This document shows, one piece after another, positions 1-10,200 of a stretch of DNA of 64,000 bases; the first letter of the stretch is position 1, and each line of letters begins with the position of its first letter. Location: the NCBI RefSeq assembly GCF_006740045.1, contig NZ_AP019749.1:3429001-3493000 (forward strand), read 5' to 3'. The notes beneath the pieces are model-generated. The model had not been told where the DNA came from and did no database searches. It worked only from the letters and a program-made list of their open reading frames with translations. This DNA is from Comamonas terrigena NBRC 13299. GTDB taxonomy: Bacteria; Pseudomonadota; Gammaproteobacteria; Burkholderiales; Burkholderiaceae_C. The position numbers were made by a program, and so were the translations under genes.

Positions 1-333
1 CCAGCTGCGGAACAGGCGCTCGCGCAGCGCGGCAAGCACGGCCAGCGTGGCATCGTGGGTGACCAGGCGCTCGCCATAGCGGGCGGCGGTGCGCCCCAGG
101 GCCAGCAGCCGGATGCCGGCGCTGGGCATGAATACATCAAACACCAGGGCCGTGGCCGGCACCAGCCCGGCCAGCCCCGTGGCGGCAATGAACCAGCCGG
201 ACAGGCCCAGCAGGGCCATGCCCATCAGCACCGTCAGGCAGGCCAGTGCCATGCCGCCCAGCCACAGGCGGCGCGGTGCCATGGCAGCCAGCGCTGCCAG
301 CATGGCGCCCAGCGATGGACGTGTGCGCTTCAT
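1..333 (-). CDS. cydC: CydC, ATP-binding/permease subunit of the CydDC exporter (N-terminal part only)
   Basis: Only the first 111 codons are present; the gene runs off the left edge. The visible part is the N-terminal membrane region of a fused permease-ATPase half-transporter, including the GLSGWFIAATGLAG segment characteristic of CydC and the following RLLALGRTAARYGERLVTH stretch. CydDC is an inner-membrane heterodimer that exports thiols (glutathione, cysteine) and is needed to assemble cytochrome bd oxidase. The start codon overlaps the cydD stop as ATGA, so the two are translationally coupled. The family's usual gene neighbours, cydAB, would lie to the left, outside the window, if present. 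The ATPase domain cannot be checked here. Confidence 0.88.
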   Translation of the reverse strand, partial: MKRTRPSLGAMLAALAAMAPRRLWLGGMALACLTVLMGMALLGLSGWFIAATGLAGLVPATALVFDVFMPSAGIRLLALGRTAARYGERLVTHDATLAVLAALRERLFRSW

Positions 334-2087
334 GCCGCGCCCTCCTGCACCTGAGCGGATGCTGGCGCTGGGCCTTGTTCCGGGGTTTGGGCTTGGGTTG
401 GGATTGGGGTTTGCGTTTGCAGCTGCACCACCCGGTCCATGCGGGCAGCCAGCAGCGGATCGTGGGTGGCCACCACCAGGGTGCGGCCCTGGGCCAGCTG
501 CAGCAGCGCCTGCGTGACCTGCGCGGCCGTGGCGGGGTCGAGGTGTGCCGTGGGTTCGTCCACCAGCAGCACGCCAGCATGGGGGGCGGCCACGGCCAGG
601 CGTGCCAGAGCCAGGCGCACGGCTTCGCCGCCTGACAGGCCTTGCCCGCCTTCGCCCAGGCTGCTGCTGGGCCGTGCCTGCAGCACCGTGCCCAGGCCGG
701 CCTGCTGCAAGGCCGGGGCAATGTCTGCCCCTGCCACATCGGGGCGGTCCAGGCTGATATTGCGCGCCACCGAACCGGCGAACACATGTGGGTGCTGGCC
801 CATCCAGGCCATGCGACGGCGCAGCGCCGGGGCCGAGGCATCGGCCATGGGCACGCCATCGACCAGCACCTGCCCTTGGTCTGTGGGCAACAGGCCGGCG
901 ATCTGGGCCAGCAGCAGCGATTTGCCGCTGCCGCTGGCACCCCACAGGGCCACATGCTCACCCGGCTGGATGTCCACATCCACCGGCACCAGCGGCGTGG
1001 CGGCCGCCGACCCGGGCAGTTGCAGCGCCTGCAGGGTCACGCGGGCGGGGGCAGCTTGCGCAGTGGAAGCGACCTCCGCCAGCGCACCCGGCAGAGGCTG
1101 GGCACCACAGGCCATGTGCTGCAAGGTCTGCAGCGCGGCGGTGCCGGCGGCGCGGTCGTGCCAGACGGCGGAGAGTTCGCGCAGCGGGTCAAAGAAGGCC
1201 GGGGCCAACAGCAGCACAAACAGGGCTTCGCCCAGGCTCAGCCGGCCCTGCCAGGTGCCGAACTCCAGATAGCCCAGCAGGTGAAAGCCCACATACACGG
1301 CCACCATGGCCACGCCCAGCGCGGCAAACAGCTCCAGCACAGCAGAGGACAGAAAGGCGATGCGCAGCACGCGCATGGTGCGCTGGCGCAGCGATTCGGC
1401 ATGGGCCCGCAGGCGCTGCGCTGTGGAATCCACCGCACCCAGGGCGCGCAAGGTGGTCAGGCCCCGCAGGCGATCCAGCAAAAAGGCATTCATCTGGCCC
1501 AGCTGCACCATGTGCGCCTCGCTGGCGGCCTGTGCACGCCAGCCCACGATGGCCATGAACAAGGGGATCAGCGGCGCGGCCACCAGCAGGATCAGGGCCG
1601 CCACCCAGGACTGCCAGGCCACGGCCAGCAGCAGCACCAGCGGCACCACGGTCGTGCGCCACATGGCCGTCTGGTAGCGCGACAGCCAGGGCACGATGGC
1701 TTCGGCCTGTTCGGCCACCGCACTGGCGGCCTGCCCAGACGGCGCGCGCTGCGTGTCCAGCGGCGAGCTGCTGGCCAGCTGCTGCACCACCTGGGCGCGC
1801 AGCGCCTGCAGCTGGGTGCGGGCAGCATCAAAGCTCAGCCGCATGCCACGGCCCTCGCAGACCGCCTTGGCCACCCCCAGCACCAGCAGGCCCAGTGCCA
1901 GACGCCCGACTTCGGCGGCCCGCCCTTCGGCAATCCACTGCACGGCGACCGCCAGCAATGCCGCCTGAGGCAGCCACAGCAGCGACGCCAGCACCGACCA
2001 CGCAGTGCCGTGGTCGGCACGCAGGCGTGAAGCCTGGGGTGTGCCTGCCGGTGCGCCTGCCGTTTGATCGAAGTCAGTCGATTTCAT
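330..2087 (-). CDS. cydD: CydD, ATP-binding/permease subunit of the CydDC thiol exporter
   Basis: A 585-residue half ABC transporter of normal length for CydD. The N-terminal half holds about six membrane segments. The C-terminal half is an ABC ATPase with Walker A (GASGSGKS), signature (LSGGEAVRLALARL) and Walker B (VLLVDEPTAHLD) all intact. With CydC it exports glutathione and cysteine to the periplasm, a step required for cytochrome bd assembly. It is the first gene of a leftward operon and overlaps cydC by four bases. A perfect 18-bp palindrome lies 12 bp upstream of the start and an FNR-type box about 104 bp upstream, suggesting oxygen-responsive control. Assignment to CydD rather than another half-transporter rests on the CydC-like partner that follows. 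Confidence 0.9.
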   Translation of the reverse strand: MKSTDFDQTAGAPAGTPQASRLRADHGTAWSVLASLLWLPQAALLAVAVQWIAEGRAAEVGRLALGLLVLGVAKAVCEGRGMRLSFDAARTQLQALRAQVVQQLASSSPLDTQRAPSGQAASAVAEQAEAIVPWLSRYQTAMWRTTVVPLVLLLAVAWQSWVAALILLVAAPLIPLFMAIVGWRAQAASEAHMVQLGQMNAFLLDRLRGLTTLRALGAVDSTAQRLRAHAESLRQRTMRVLRIAFLSSAVLELFAALGVAMVAVYVGFHLLGYLEFGTWQGRLSLGEALFVLLLAPAFFDPLRELSAVWHDRAAGTAALQTLQHMACGAQPLPGALAEVASTAQAAPARVTLQALQLPGSAAATPLVPVDVDIQPGEHVALWGASGSGKSLLLAQIAGLLPTDQGQVLVDGVPMADASAPALRRRMAWMGQHPHVFAGSVARNISLDRPDVAGADIAPALQQAGLGTVLQARPSSSLGEGGQGLSGGEAVRLALARLAVAAPHAGVLLVDEPTAHLDPATAAQVTQALLQLAQGRTLVVATHDPLLAARMDRVVQLQTQTPIPTQAQTPEQGPAPASAQVQEGAA

Positions 2088-2099
2088 GTGTTTCTGAAT

Positions 2100-2117
2100 T
2101 TTCAGTATTTACTGAAA
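2100..2117. promoter_or_regulatory. Perfect palindrome at the cydD start, candidate operator
   Basis: TTTCAGTATTTACTGAAA is a perfect inverted repeat with 8-bp arms and a 2-bp centre, 12 bp upstream of the cydD ATG. On the cydD strand it overlaps the end of a candidate -10 and the predicted transcription start, a position typical of a repressor site. I do not recognise the cognate regulator. A further TTCAG half-site follows on the same strand just before the ATG. Confidence 0.5.
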
Positions 2118-2144
2118 TTTATGCAGATGCTAGGGTTTCTGCAA
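2116..2144 (-). promoter_or_regulatory. Candidate sigma-70 promoter of cydDC
   Basis: On the minus strand, TTGCAG (2144-2139) is followed after 17 bp by TAAATT (2121-2116). The predicted start falls near 2109, inside the palindrome above. Match to consensus is moderate and no other promoter was excluded. Confidence 0.4.
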
Positions 2145-2190
2145 AACAACTTCCACGCTGGCTCAGGTAGTCGAGTGAAACACTGCGGCG

Positions 2191-2204
2191 TTGATTTCCA
2201 TCAA
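2191..2204. promoter_or_regulatory. FNR/ANR-type box upstream of cydDC
   Basis: TTGATTTCCATCAA matches the FNR/ANR consensus TTGAT-N4-ATCAA in all ten defined positions. It sits about 104 bp upstream of the cydD start. Low-oxygen activation of cytochrome bd assembly genes by FNR-family regulators is well established. The centre lies about 88 bp from the predicted start used here, which is not the classical -41.5 position, so either a different start is used or the site acts from further away. Confidence 0.7.
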
Positions 2205-2268
2205 TTCACCCGGACGGCAACAGGGTTAAAGCCGGTTTCATGTGGCTGTCACCCTGCGCTGCGCAGGC

Positions 2269-2295
2269 AAAGAAAAAGCGCCCCGAGGGGCGCTT
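2269..2295 (-). terminator. Intrinsic terminator of the secreted-protein gene
   Basis: A 9-bp perfect stem (AAGCGCCCC / GGGGCGCTT) with a GA loop is followed on the minus strand by TTTCTTTG. It lies downstream of the gene ending at 2434 and before cydD. Confidence 0.85.
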
Positions 2296-2433
2296 GTGTG
2301 CAGGTGCCGCAGGCACCGGCGGAGGGCGGGAGATGGCACACCGCCACCCCACCGGGGTCCAGGGTCACGATGGCGGTCTGCACCGCATCGGTGGCGGAGC
2401 CACCAGCAGGGGTGCAGGTCCGCCGAATGCCGA

Positions 2434-3108
2434 TCAGTACTGCAGCGGCGTGACGTCGATGGTTTCACGCGGGAAGTTGTTCTGCCACACCAGCGGCTTT
2501 TTCTTCTTCTCGGTGGCCAGCGGGAACTCGGCTTCCCAGACCTGGGTCAGCGGAGCGGCTTCGAAGCCCTTGGCCAGGGTCTGCACGTTTTCACGGTACT
2601 GGGCCAGGTCCCACTTGGCACCGCCTGCGCGCTGCAGGAAGGCCACGACCTTTTCCGGCGGATTGGGCGCCAGGCACTTGAACGGCACGTTGACGGCCAA
2701 CATCTCGGCATGCACGCCTTCGGTGACCTTCTGGGGCTGGCCCATGGTGCAGGTGATGCGCTTTTGCGAATCGCGCACGTTGGCGAACAGCTGCACGGCA
2801 GCCGGCTCCAGCGCCTTCTTGTCGGCGTCGCTCAGCTTCACGTTTTCCAGGAAGGTGGCCGCCATTTCCTTGGCGTAGTCGCGGTCGACTTCCAGCATTT
2901 CCTTCACATTGATGAAATCGCCTTGACCAGGAAAGGTCCGCGCCGGGCGCAGGTAGGCGTTGAGGGCTTCCATGGACTTGGCATCGATGTGCACGATGGA
3001 CTTCAGGAACATGTCGGTCACGGCCTGGGGCGTGGGTTCAGCGGCCTGTACGGAAGTGGCCAACGCCAGCGATGCCAGCGCCACGGCGCCGAGGGATTTC
3101 AATTGCAT
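2434..3108 (-). CDS. Secreted protein of unknown function
   Basis: A 224-residue protein with a clear Sec signal peptide: MQLK, then a hydrophobic run (SLGAVALASLALATS), with probable cleavage after VQA. The mature part is mainly hydrophilic, has two cysteines (ITCTMG and FKCLAP) that could form a disulfide in the periplasm, and ends with a lysine-rich EKKKKPLVWQNNFPRETIDVTPLQY-like tail. I do not recognise the family. The start is supported by the signal peptide, but no Shine-Dalgarno sequence is visible: the start codon directly follows a hairpin with a long T tract. It is flanked by terminators and seems to be transcribed alone. Confidence 0.75.
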   Translation of the reverse strand: MQLKSLGAVALASLALATSVQAAEPTPQAVTDMFLKSIVHIDAKSMEALNAYLRPARTFPGQGDFINVKEMLEVDRDYAKEMAATFLENVKLSDADKKALEPAAVQLFANVRDSQKRITCTMGQPQKVTEGVHAEMLAVNVPFKCLAPNPPEKVVAFLQRAGGAKWDLAQYRENVQTLAKGFEAAPLTQVWEAEFPLATEKKKKPLVWQNNFPRETIDVTPLQY

Positions 3109-3145
3109 AGAGAAAAAAACAAGAAACCGCGCTCCACGGAGCGCG
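3108..3145 (-). terminator. Hairpin with U-rich tail, abutting the next start codon
   Basis: CGCGCTCC-AC-GGAGCGCG (3128-3145) forms an 8-bp perfect stem. On the minus strand it is followed by a U-rich stretch (GTTTCTTG, then seven T) reaching the ATG at 3108. It could terminate the nitronate monooxygenase transcript or act in the leader of the secreted-protein gene. Confidence 0.6.
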
Positions 3146-3314
3146 CAAAAAAAGACAAACCCCTGCGGTACACCACCCTCTTGGCAGAGGGCAATGGCAC
3201 ACAGGGGCTTGGCGGCTGCGCACGGCAGACCTGGGCCTACCGGGGCAGATCAATTGTAACAATCACCGGCAATGCGTCCAGTCTCGCACCGGACTGGTGC
3301 ACTGGAACACGGGC

Positions 3315-4277
3315 TCAGGCAGCGGCCAGTTGCAGGCGCTGGCGGGCGGCGGCGTATTCGCGCTTGAGGCGGGCCACCAGTTCGGCCGTGGGCACCACCT
3401 GCTCGATGGCGCCGATGCCCTGGCCGCAGCCCCAGATGTCTTTCCAGGCCTTGGTACGGCCCGAGCCGAAGTTCATGGCGCTGGGGTCGGACACCGGCAG
3501 GTTGTCGGGGTCCAGGCCGGCCGCGCGGATGGACGGGGCCAGGTAGTTGCCGTGCACGCCGGTGAACAGGTTGCTGTAGACCACGTCGTCCGAATTGCCG
3601 GCCACGATGGCCTGCTTGTACTCGTCGGCGGCGCGGGCTTCCTCGGTCGCGATGAAGGCCGAGCCCATGTAGGCAAAGTCTGCACCCATGGCCTGGGCGG
3701 CCAGCACGGCGTCGCCCGTGGCGATGGAGCCGGACAGCGCCACCGGGCCGTCGAACCACTGGCGGATTTCCTGGATCAGGGCAAACGGGCTTTTCACCCC
3801 GGCGTGGCCGCCGGCACCGGCTGCCACGGCGATCAGGCCGTCAGCGCCCTTTTCGATGGCCTTGCGGGCGAACTTGTTGTTGATGATGTCGTGCAGCACC
3901 ACACCACCCCAGCCGTGCACGGCCTGGTTCACGTCCTCACGCGCGCCCAGGCTGGTGATGATGATGGGCACCTTGTACTTGGCGCAGACCTGCATGTCGT
4001 GTTCCAGGCGGTCATTGCTCTTGTGCACGATCTGGTTGATGGCGAACGGGGCCGAAGGCTGTTCGGGATGGGCCTTGTCCCAGGCGGCCAGGGTTTCGGT
4101 GATTTCCGCCAGCCAGTCTTCCAGCTGTTCCGCAGGGCGCGCGTTGAGGGCCGGCATGGAGCCGACGATGCCGGCCTTGCACTGCTCGATCACCAGCTTG
4201 GGGTTGCTGATGATGAACAGCGGCGATCCGATGACGGGCAGCGCCAGTTTTTGCAGCGCCGCAGGAATCTTGGACAT
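3315..4277 (-). CDS. Nitronate monooxygenase / 2-nitropropane dioxygenase family flavoprotein
   Basis: A 320-residue FMN-dependent TIM-barrel protein of the NPD family. These enzymes oxidise alkyl nitronates such as propionate-3-nitronate to carbonyl compounds. Family features visible are the N-terminal PVIGSPLFIISNPKLVIEQCKAGIVGS, the AVAAGAGGHAGVKSP phosphate-binding region with its catalytic-type histidine, and ALSGSIATGDAVLAAQAMGADFAYMGSAFIAT. The start at MSKIPAAL has AGGAGA nine bases upstream; a longer frame begins upstream but lacks such a site. It is flanked by terminators, so probably monocistronic. Some related proteins act as enoyl-reductase-like flavoenzymes, so the substrate is inferred. 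Adjacent genes are fatty-acid oxidation enzymes. Confidence 0.85.
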   Translation of the reverse strand: MSKIPAALQKLALPVIGSPLFIISNPKLVIEQCKAGIVGSMPALNARPAEQLEDWLAEITETLAAWDKAHPEQPSAPFAINQIVHKSNDRLEHDMQVCAKYKVPIIITSLGAREDVNQAVHGWGGVVLHDIINNKFARKAIEKGADGLIAVAAGAGGHAGVKSPFALIQEIRQWFDGPVALSGSIATGDAVLAAQAMGADFAYMGSAFIATEEARAADEYKQAIVAGNSDDVVYSNLFTGVHGNYLAPSIRAAGLDPDNLPVSDPSAMNFGSGRTKAWKDIWGCGQGIGAIEQVVPTAELVARLKREYAAARQRLQLAAA

Positions 4278-4309
4278 GACGATGTCTCCTCTAAAAGTTC
4301 TAATATGAC

Positions 4310-4349
4310 AAAAAAAGGCTGGAGTGCCTGCCACACAAGCGACTCCAGC
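4310..4349 (-). terminator. Intrinsic terminator downstream of the acyl-CoA dehydrogenase gene
   Basis: Arms GCTGGAGT (4318-4325) and ACTCCAGC (4342-4349) with a 16-nt loop are followed on the minus strand by CTTTTTTTG. A T run on the other side (4354-4359) makes it potentially bidirectional. Confidence 0.8.
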
Positions 4350-4370
4350 TCACTTTTTTGATAGCCTGAC

Positions 4371-6161
4371 TTAGAAAGCTTCGTGCGGCAGCGCCATCAC
4401 GGCATCGGCGCCGTGCAGCACGGACTCGGCCTGGCCGGGCACCTTGGTCAGGATGTGGTCGCCATAGAAGCGCGCCGTGGCCACCTTGGCCTGCATGAAC
4501 TGCACATCCTCGCCCTGGGCGGCCTTGTCCTGGGCCACCAGCAGCGCACGGCCCATCTGCCAGCCGGCCACCAGGTTGCCGGTCAGCATCAGGTAGGGGA
4601 CGCTGCCGGCGAACACGGCGTTGGGGCTGGCCTTGGTCTGGCCGGCCACGAAATCCACCACCTGCACATAGGCTTCGCGTGCGGTCTGCAGGCGCTGGGC
4701 CAGGGCCAGGGCGTCGGCCGTGCCGCTGGCGCGCAGCGCGGCTTCGGTCTTGGCGATCTGGTCGGCAATGGCCTTGGCCGAGGTGCCGCCATCGCGTGCG
4801 GTCTTGCGGCCCACCAGGTCATTGGCCTGGATGGCGGTCGTGCCTTCGTAGATGGTCAGGATCTTGGCGTCGCGGTAGTACTGCGCGGCGCCGGTTTCTT
4901 CGATGAAGCCCATGCCGCCATGCACCTGCACGCCCAGGCTGGTCACTTCCAGGCTCATCTCCGTGCTGTAGCCCTTGACCAGCGGCACCATGAATTCATA
5001 GAAGGTGGCGTTGGCCTGGCGCACTTCGGCGTCCGGGTGGTGGTGGGCGGCATCGTAGGCCGCCGCCGCTGCCGAGGCCATGGCGCGGCAGCCTTCGGTG
5101 TAGGCGCGCATGGTCATCAGCATGCGACGCACATCGGGATGGTGGATGATGGTGGCGCTGGCCTTGACCGAGCCATCCACGGGACGGCTTTGCACGCGGT
5201 CCTTGGCGTAGGCCACGGCGTGCTGGTAGGAGCGCTCGGCCACGGCAATGCCCTGCATGCCGACGGCGTAGCGCGCCGCGTTCATCATGATGAACATGTA
5301 TTCCAGACCGCGGTTTTCCTCGCCCACCAGGTAGCCGATGGCGCCACCGTGGTCGCCGAACTGCAGCACGGCCGTGGGCGAAGCCTTGATGCCCATCTTG
5401 TGCTCGATGGACACGCAGTGCGCGTCGTTGCGCGCGCCCAGCGAACCGTCGGCATTGACCAGGAACTTGGGCACCACGAACAGGCTGATGCCCTTCACGC
5501 CTTCGGGTGCACCGGCCACGCGGGCCAGCACCAGGTGGACGATGTTCTCGGCCATGTCGTGCTCACCGTAGGTGATGAAGATCTTGGTGCCGAACACCTT
5601 GTACGTGCCATCGGGCTGGGGCTCGGCCTTGGTGCGCACCAGGGCCAGGTCCGAGCCGGCCTGGGGCTCGGTCAGGTTCATGGTACCGGTCCACTGGCCG
5701 GAGATCAGCTTTTCCAGGTAGGTGGTCTTGAGCGCATCGCTGCCGGCCGTGAGCAGCGCTTCGATGGCGCCATCGGTCAGCAGCGGGCACAGCGCAAAGC
5801 TCAGGTTGGCGCTGTTGAGCATTTCGATGCAGGCCGCACCAATGGTCTTTGGCAGGCCCTGGCCGCCGAAGTCCGTGGGGTGCTGCAGGCCCTGCCAGCC
5901 GCCTTCGGCGTACTGCTTGAAGGCATCGGCAAAACCGGGGGTGGTGGTGACCTTGCCGTCTTTCCACGCAGAGGGGTTCACATCGCCCGGCACGTTCAGC
6001 GGTGCCACCACGCCTTCGCACAGCTTGGCGCACTCTTCCAGCACGGCCTGCGCGGTCTCCAGACCGGCATCTTCAAAGCCGGGGATCTGCGCCACGTGCG
6101 CGATGCCAGCCAGATGTTCCATGGCAAACAGCATGTCTTTGACGGGGGCTGTGTAACTCAT
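4371..6161 (-). CDS. Acyl-CoA dehydrogenase, long (about 600 aa) type with C-terminal domain
   Basis: A 596-residue flavoenzyme that introduces the alpha-beta double bond into acyl-CoAs and passes electrons to ETF, encoded just upstream on the same strand. The middle shows typical ACAD motifs (MNLTEPQAGSDLALVRTKA; KIFITYGEHDMAENIVHLVLARV) and the C-terminal part contains GVQVHGGMGFIEETGAAQYYRDAKILTIYEGTT. The length and the extension after this segment fit the subfamily annotated as acyl-CoA dehydrogenase with C-terminal domain. The start at MSYTAPVKDML is preceded by GAGAAGGTGACAAG; the longer frame lacks support. Chain-length specificity cannot be read from the sequence. A terminator separates it from etfBA, so it probably has its own promoter. 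Confidence 0.9.
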   Translation of the reverse strand: MSYTAPVKDMLFAMEHLAGIAHVAQIPGFEDAGLETAQAVLEECAKLCEGVVAPLNVPGDVNPSAWKDGKVTTTPGFADAFKQYAEGGWQGLQHPTDFGGQGLPKTIGAACIEMLNSANLSFALCPLLTDGAIEALLTAGSDALKTTYLEKLISGQWTGTMNLTEPQAGSDLALVRTKAEPQPDGTYKVFGTKIFITYGEHDMAENIVHLVLARVAGAPEGVKGISLFVVPKFLVNADGSLGARNDAHCVSIEHKMGIKASPTAVLQFGDHGGAIGYLVGEENRGLEYMFIMMNAARYAVGMQGIAVAERSYQHAVAYAKDRVQSRPVDGSVKASATIIHHPDVRRMLMTMRAYTEGCRAMASAAAAAYDAAHHHPDAEVRQANATFYEFMVPLVKGYSTEMSLEVTSLGVQVHGGMGFIEETGAAQYYRDAKILTIYEGTTAIQANDLVGRKTARDGGTSAKAIADQIAKTEAALRASGTADALALAQRLQTAREAYVQVVDFVAGQTKASPNAVFAGSVPYLMLTGNLVAGWQMGRALLVAQDKAAQGEDVQFMQAKVATARFYGDHILTKVPGQAESVLHGADAVMALPHEAF

Positions 6162-6307
6162 CTTGTCACCTTCTCTTTGGGTTTGATTGAGGGATGGGTT
6201 CGGCGCGTGCGCGCTGGCTGCGCTGTGCAGCCGCTGTGGCGCCTGGGTCCATGGGCATGGCACCACGCGGCGGTGGCATGCCCATGCATCCTGTGCTGAT
6301 GGCAGAC

Positions 6308-6336
6308 GGAAAAAGAGGGGCACGCAGCCCCTCTTT
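6308..6336 (-). terminator. Intrinsic terminator of etfBA
   Basis: A 10-bp perfect stem (AAAGAGGGGC 6312-6321 / GCCCCTCTTT 6327-6336) with a 5-nt loop runs into TTTTTCC on the minus strand, 15 bp past the etfA stop. Confidence 0.9.
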
Positions 6337-6350
6337 CCTGTGGTGGTGGC

Positions 6351-7283
6351 TCAGAGCGCCTTCACCAGTTCCGGCACGGCCTGGAACAGGTCGGCTTCCA
6401 GCCCGTAGTCGGCCACCGAGAAGATCGGTGCTTCCGGGTCCTTGTTGATCGCCACGATCACCTTGGAGTCCTTCATGCCTGCCAAGTGCTGGATCGCACC
6501 CGAGATGCCGGCGGCGATGTACAGCTGCGGTGCCACGATCTTGCCGGTCTGGCCCACCTGCAGGTCGTTGGGGGCGTAGCCCGCGTCCACTGCCGCGCGC
6601 GAAGCGCCGATGGCCGCGCCCAGCTTGTCCGCCAGCGGGGTCATCACTTCGTTGAACTTCTCGGCCGAGCCCAGGGCGCGACCACCGGAGACGATGATCT
6701 TGGCGGCCGTCAGTTCGGGGCGGTCGTTCTTGGTCACTTCACGGCCCACGAAGCTGCTCTTGCCCGAGTCTGCCACGGCGGCCACGGTTTCCACGGCCGC
6801 AGCGCCGCCGGTGGCAGCCGCTGCATCAAAGCCGGTGCCGCGCACGGTGATCACCTTCACGGCGTCGGCCGACTGCACGGTGGCCACGGCGTTGCCGGCG
6901 TAGATGGGACGCTCGAACGTATCGGCGCTGTCCACCTTGGTGATGTCGCTGATCTGGCCCACGTCCAGCTTGGCGGCCACGCGGGGGGCCACGTTCTTGC
7001 CCGAGGCTGTGGCCGGGAACAGGATGTGGCTGTAGTTGCCGGCGATCGCCAGCACCTGGGCGGCCAGGTTTTCGGCCAGGCCGTCCTTGAGGCTGGCGCC
7101 GTCGGCGTGGATCACCTTGGACACGCCGGCGATCTGGGCCGCGGCAGCAGCCGCAGCACCGGCGTTGTCACCGGCCACCAGCACGTGCACATCGCCCCCG
7201 CAGGCCTTGGCGGCCGTCACGGTGTTCAGCGTTGCGCCCTTGATCGAAGCGTTGTCGTGTTCTGCAATAACGAGTGCGGTCAT
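6351..7283 (-). CDS. etfA: Electron transfer flavoprotein subunit alpha
   Basis: A 310-residue ETF alpha chain of normal length. The N-terminal Rossmann-like half begins [22 protein letters not shown]. The C-terminal FAD-binding half shows [75 protein letters not shown] in the conserved order. With EtfB it forms a soluble cytoplasmic FAD/AMP heterodimer that takes electrons from acyl-CoA dehydrogenases and feeds ETF:ubiquinone oxidoreductase. It follows etfB after 27 bases in an operon and ends at a strong terminator. Confidence 0.96.
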   Translation of the reverse strand: MTALVIAEHDNASIKGATLNTVTAAKACGGDVHVLVAGDNAGAAAAAAAQIAGVSKVIHADGASLKDGLAENLAAQVLAIAGNYSHILFPATASGKNVAPRVAAKLDVGQISDITKVDSADTFERPIYAGNAVATVQSADAVKVITVRGTGFDAAAATGGAAAVETVAAVADSGKSSFVGREVTKNDRPELTAAKIIVSGGRALGSAEKFNEVMTPLADKLGAAIGASRAAVDAGYAPNDLQVGQTGKIVAPQLYIAAGISGAIQHLAGMKDSKVIVAINKDPEAPIFSVADYGLEADLFQAVPELVKAL

Positions 7284-10200
7284 TTCTATGATCTCCTTGT
7301 GCTGCCTGTCTTAGATGACCTTGGCTTCGTTCTTGAGCTTGTCCACCAGAGCGGCCACGTCCGGCACCTTCACGCCGGCACCGCGCTTGGCAGGCTCGGC
7401 CACCTTCAGCGTCTTGATGCGGGGCGCCACGTCCACGCCCAGCTCTTCGGGCTTGAGAACATCCAGCTGCTTTTTCTTGGCCTTCATGATGTTGGGCAGC
7501 GTCACGTAGCGCGGCTCGTTCAGGCGCAGGTCGGTGGTGATGATGGCCGGGGTGGTCAGGGCCACGGTTTCCAGGCCGCCGTCCACTTCACGCGTGACGT
7601 TGACCTTGTCGCCCACGACTTCGACCTTGGAGGCGAAGGTCGCCTGGGGCAGGTCGGCCAGGGCCGCCAGCATCTGGCCGGTCTGGTTGTTGTCGCCGTC
7701 AATGGCCTGCTTGCCCAGGATCACCAGGCCGGGTTGTTCCTTGTCCACCAGGGCTTTGAGCAGCTTGGCGATCGCCAGCGGCTGCAGCTCGGCATCGGTC
7801 TCCACCAGGATGCCGCGGTCGGCACCGATGGCCATGGCCGTGCGCAGCGTCTCCTGGCACTGGGCCACGCCGCACGAGACCGCGATCACTTCCGTGACCA
7901 CGCCTTTTTCCTTCAGGCGCACGGCTTCTTCCACCGCAATCTCGTCAAACGGGTTCATGCTCATCTTGACGTTGGCGATGTCCACGCCCGTGCCGTCCGA
8001 CTTCACGCGGACCTTCACGTTGTAGTCCACCACCCGCTTGACTGGGACCAATACCTTCATGCTGCGGCTCCTTGATTTCTTGGAAGATTGACGTTTACGT
8101 AAACCGACTCATTTTATGCGGCGCTGCAGCAGCAGCGGGGGAATTCCTGACAATTCACACGGTCCTTGCCGGCACAAAAAAGAACGATCGTTCTATTTTA
8201 TGCACACAACGGCGACAGTGTGCGTGGAAATCGGCCCAACCTCGGGTTACCACCTACCCGGAGGCCATCCGCACCGGGGCAGCGCGGGCGCATGCCCTCG
8301 CCGGCACTCTGCCCTGCAGCTCCCTGCCGACCACCAGCACATGGCAAGGCATTCCGGGCGCAGCCGCAACGCTGCCCGCGACGGCAGAGCGGACGTCCGT
8401 CTCAGCCCTGCCAGTGTGGCTTGCGCTTTTGCGCGAAGGCCTGTGCGCCTTCCTGGGCATCGGCATCCATCATGTTGGCCGCCATGGTCTGGCCTGCCAG
8501 CTGGTAGGCCGCTTCCAGCCCCAGTTCCCGCTGCTGGTAGACCAGGGCCTTGCCCATGCGCACGGCCGCCGCGGGCTTGGCCAGAATGGACTGCACCAGC
8601 GCCTCCACGGCGGCATCCAGCGCGTCGGGTTCGGCCACCCGGTTCACCAGCCCGCGGGCGAAAGCGGTGTCCGCATCGATGAAGTCCCCGGTCAGCAGCA
8701 TTTCCATGGCCTGCTTGATGGGCAGGTTGCGCACCAGCGGCACGCTGGGGGTGGCACAGAACAGCCCGTAGTTGATTCCGCTGGTGGCAAAGCTGGCCGC
8801 GCTGCTGGCTACCGCCAGATCGCACTGCGCAACCAGTTGGCAACCGGCCGCCGTGGCCATGCCTTGCACCCGCGCGATCACCGGCACCGGCAGGCGGGCG
8901 ATGCTCACCATCATCTTGCTGCACTGGGCAAACAGCTGCTGGTAATAGGCCAGTTGGGGGTTGGCCGCCATGTCCTTCAGGTTGTGGCCGGCGCAGAAGG
9001 CCTTGCCCTGCGCGGCCAGCACCACCACGCGGGCCGAGGCATCGGCGGCCACGGCATCCAGGGCCTGCTGCAGCGCCACCAGCATCTCGGCACCCAGTGC
9101 GTTGAAACGCTGGGGATCGTTCAAGGTGATGCGCACCACGCCCTGCGGGCTGCGCTGCACTTCCACCAGTTGGTCCACATTCTGCAAATCCATCATGGCC
9201 GACGCTCCTGTTGCTATGCCCAGACGAAATCAGATATCGGCCAGCACGCGGACGTGGGCTTCCACGCTGCGAGCCAGGGCGCTCATCACATAGCCGCCTT
9301 CCAGACAGGACACCATGCGGCCCTTGGAGAAACGCCGCGCCACGTCTTTGATGCGCTCGGTGATCCAGGCGAAGTCCTGCTCGTTCAGCCCCAGCTGGCC
9401 CATATCGTCTTCACGGTGGGCATCGAAGCCGGCACTGATGAAGATCATTTCGGGCTTGAAGGCTTCCAGGCGGGGAATCCACATCATCTCCACCAGCTCG
9501 CGGATATCCATGCCCTTGGTATAGGCCGGCACCGGCAGGTTCAGCATGTTGGACGCCGGTTCCTTGTCACCACTGAACGGGTAAAACGGATGCTGGAAGA
9601 AGCTGACCATCAGCACCCGGTCGTCGCCGGCCAGGATGTTTTCCGTACCGTTGCCGTGGTGCACATCGAAGTCCACGATGGCCACGCGCTTGAGGTGGCG
9701 GCGCTGCAGGGCGTGCAGGGCCGCAATCGCCACGTTGTTGAAGAAGCAAAAGCCCATGGACTTGGCGCGCTCGGCGTGGTGGCCGGGCGGGCGGGTGGCG
9801 CAGAAGGCATTTTCCAGGCTGCCGTCGATCACCGCATCGGTGGCAGCTACGGCCGCCCCGGCGGCGCGCAGCGCCGCATCCCAGGTGTGGACATTGATGG
9901 AGGTGTCGGTGTCCAGCGGCGAATACGCGGGGCCGCCGGCCTGCACCTCTTCCTTGAGCCGGTCCGTCAGGCCGCGCAGGGCCGCCACATGCATGCGGTC
10001 ATGGGCCAGCTCCACATCGGCCAGCGAGGCCAGCGGCGCTTCCACGCGCTCCAGACCGTCGAACACCCCGGTGATCAGCAGGCGGTCCTCGATGGCGTCC
10101 AGTCGTTCCGGGCATTCCGGATGCCCAGGACCCATCTCATGCTTCCAGCAATCCTTGTGGGAAAAATAGCCTGTTCTGCCCATTTTCCTTGTCCCCGTTT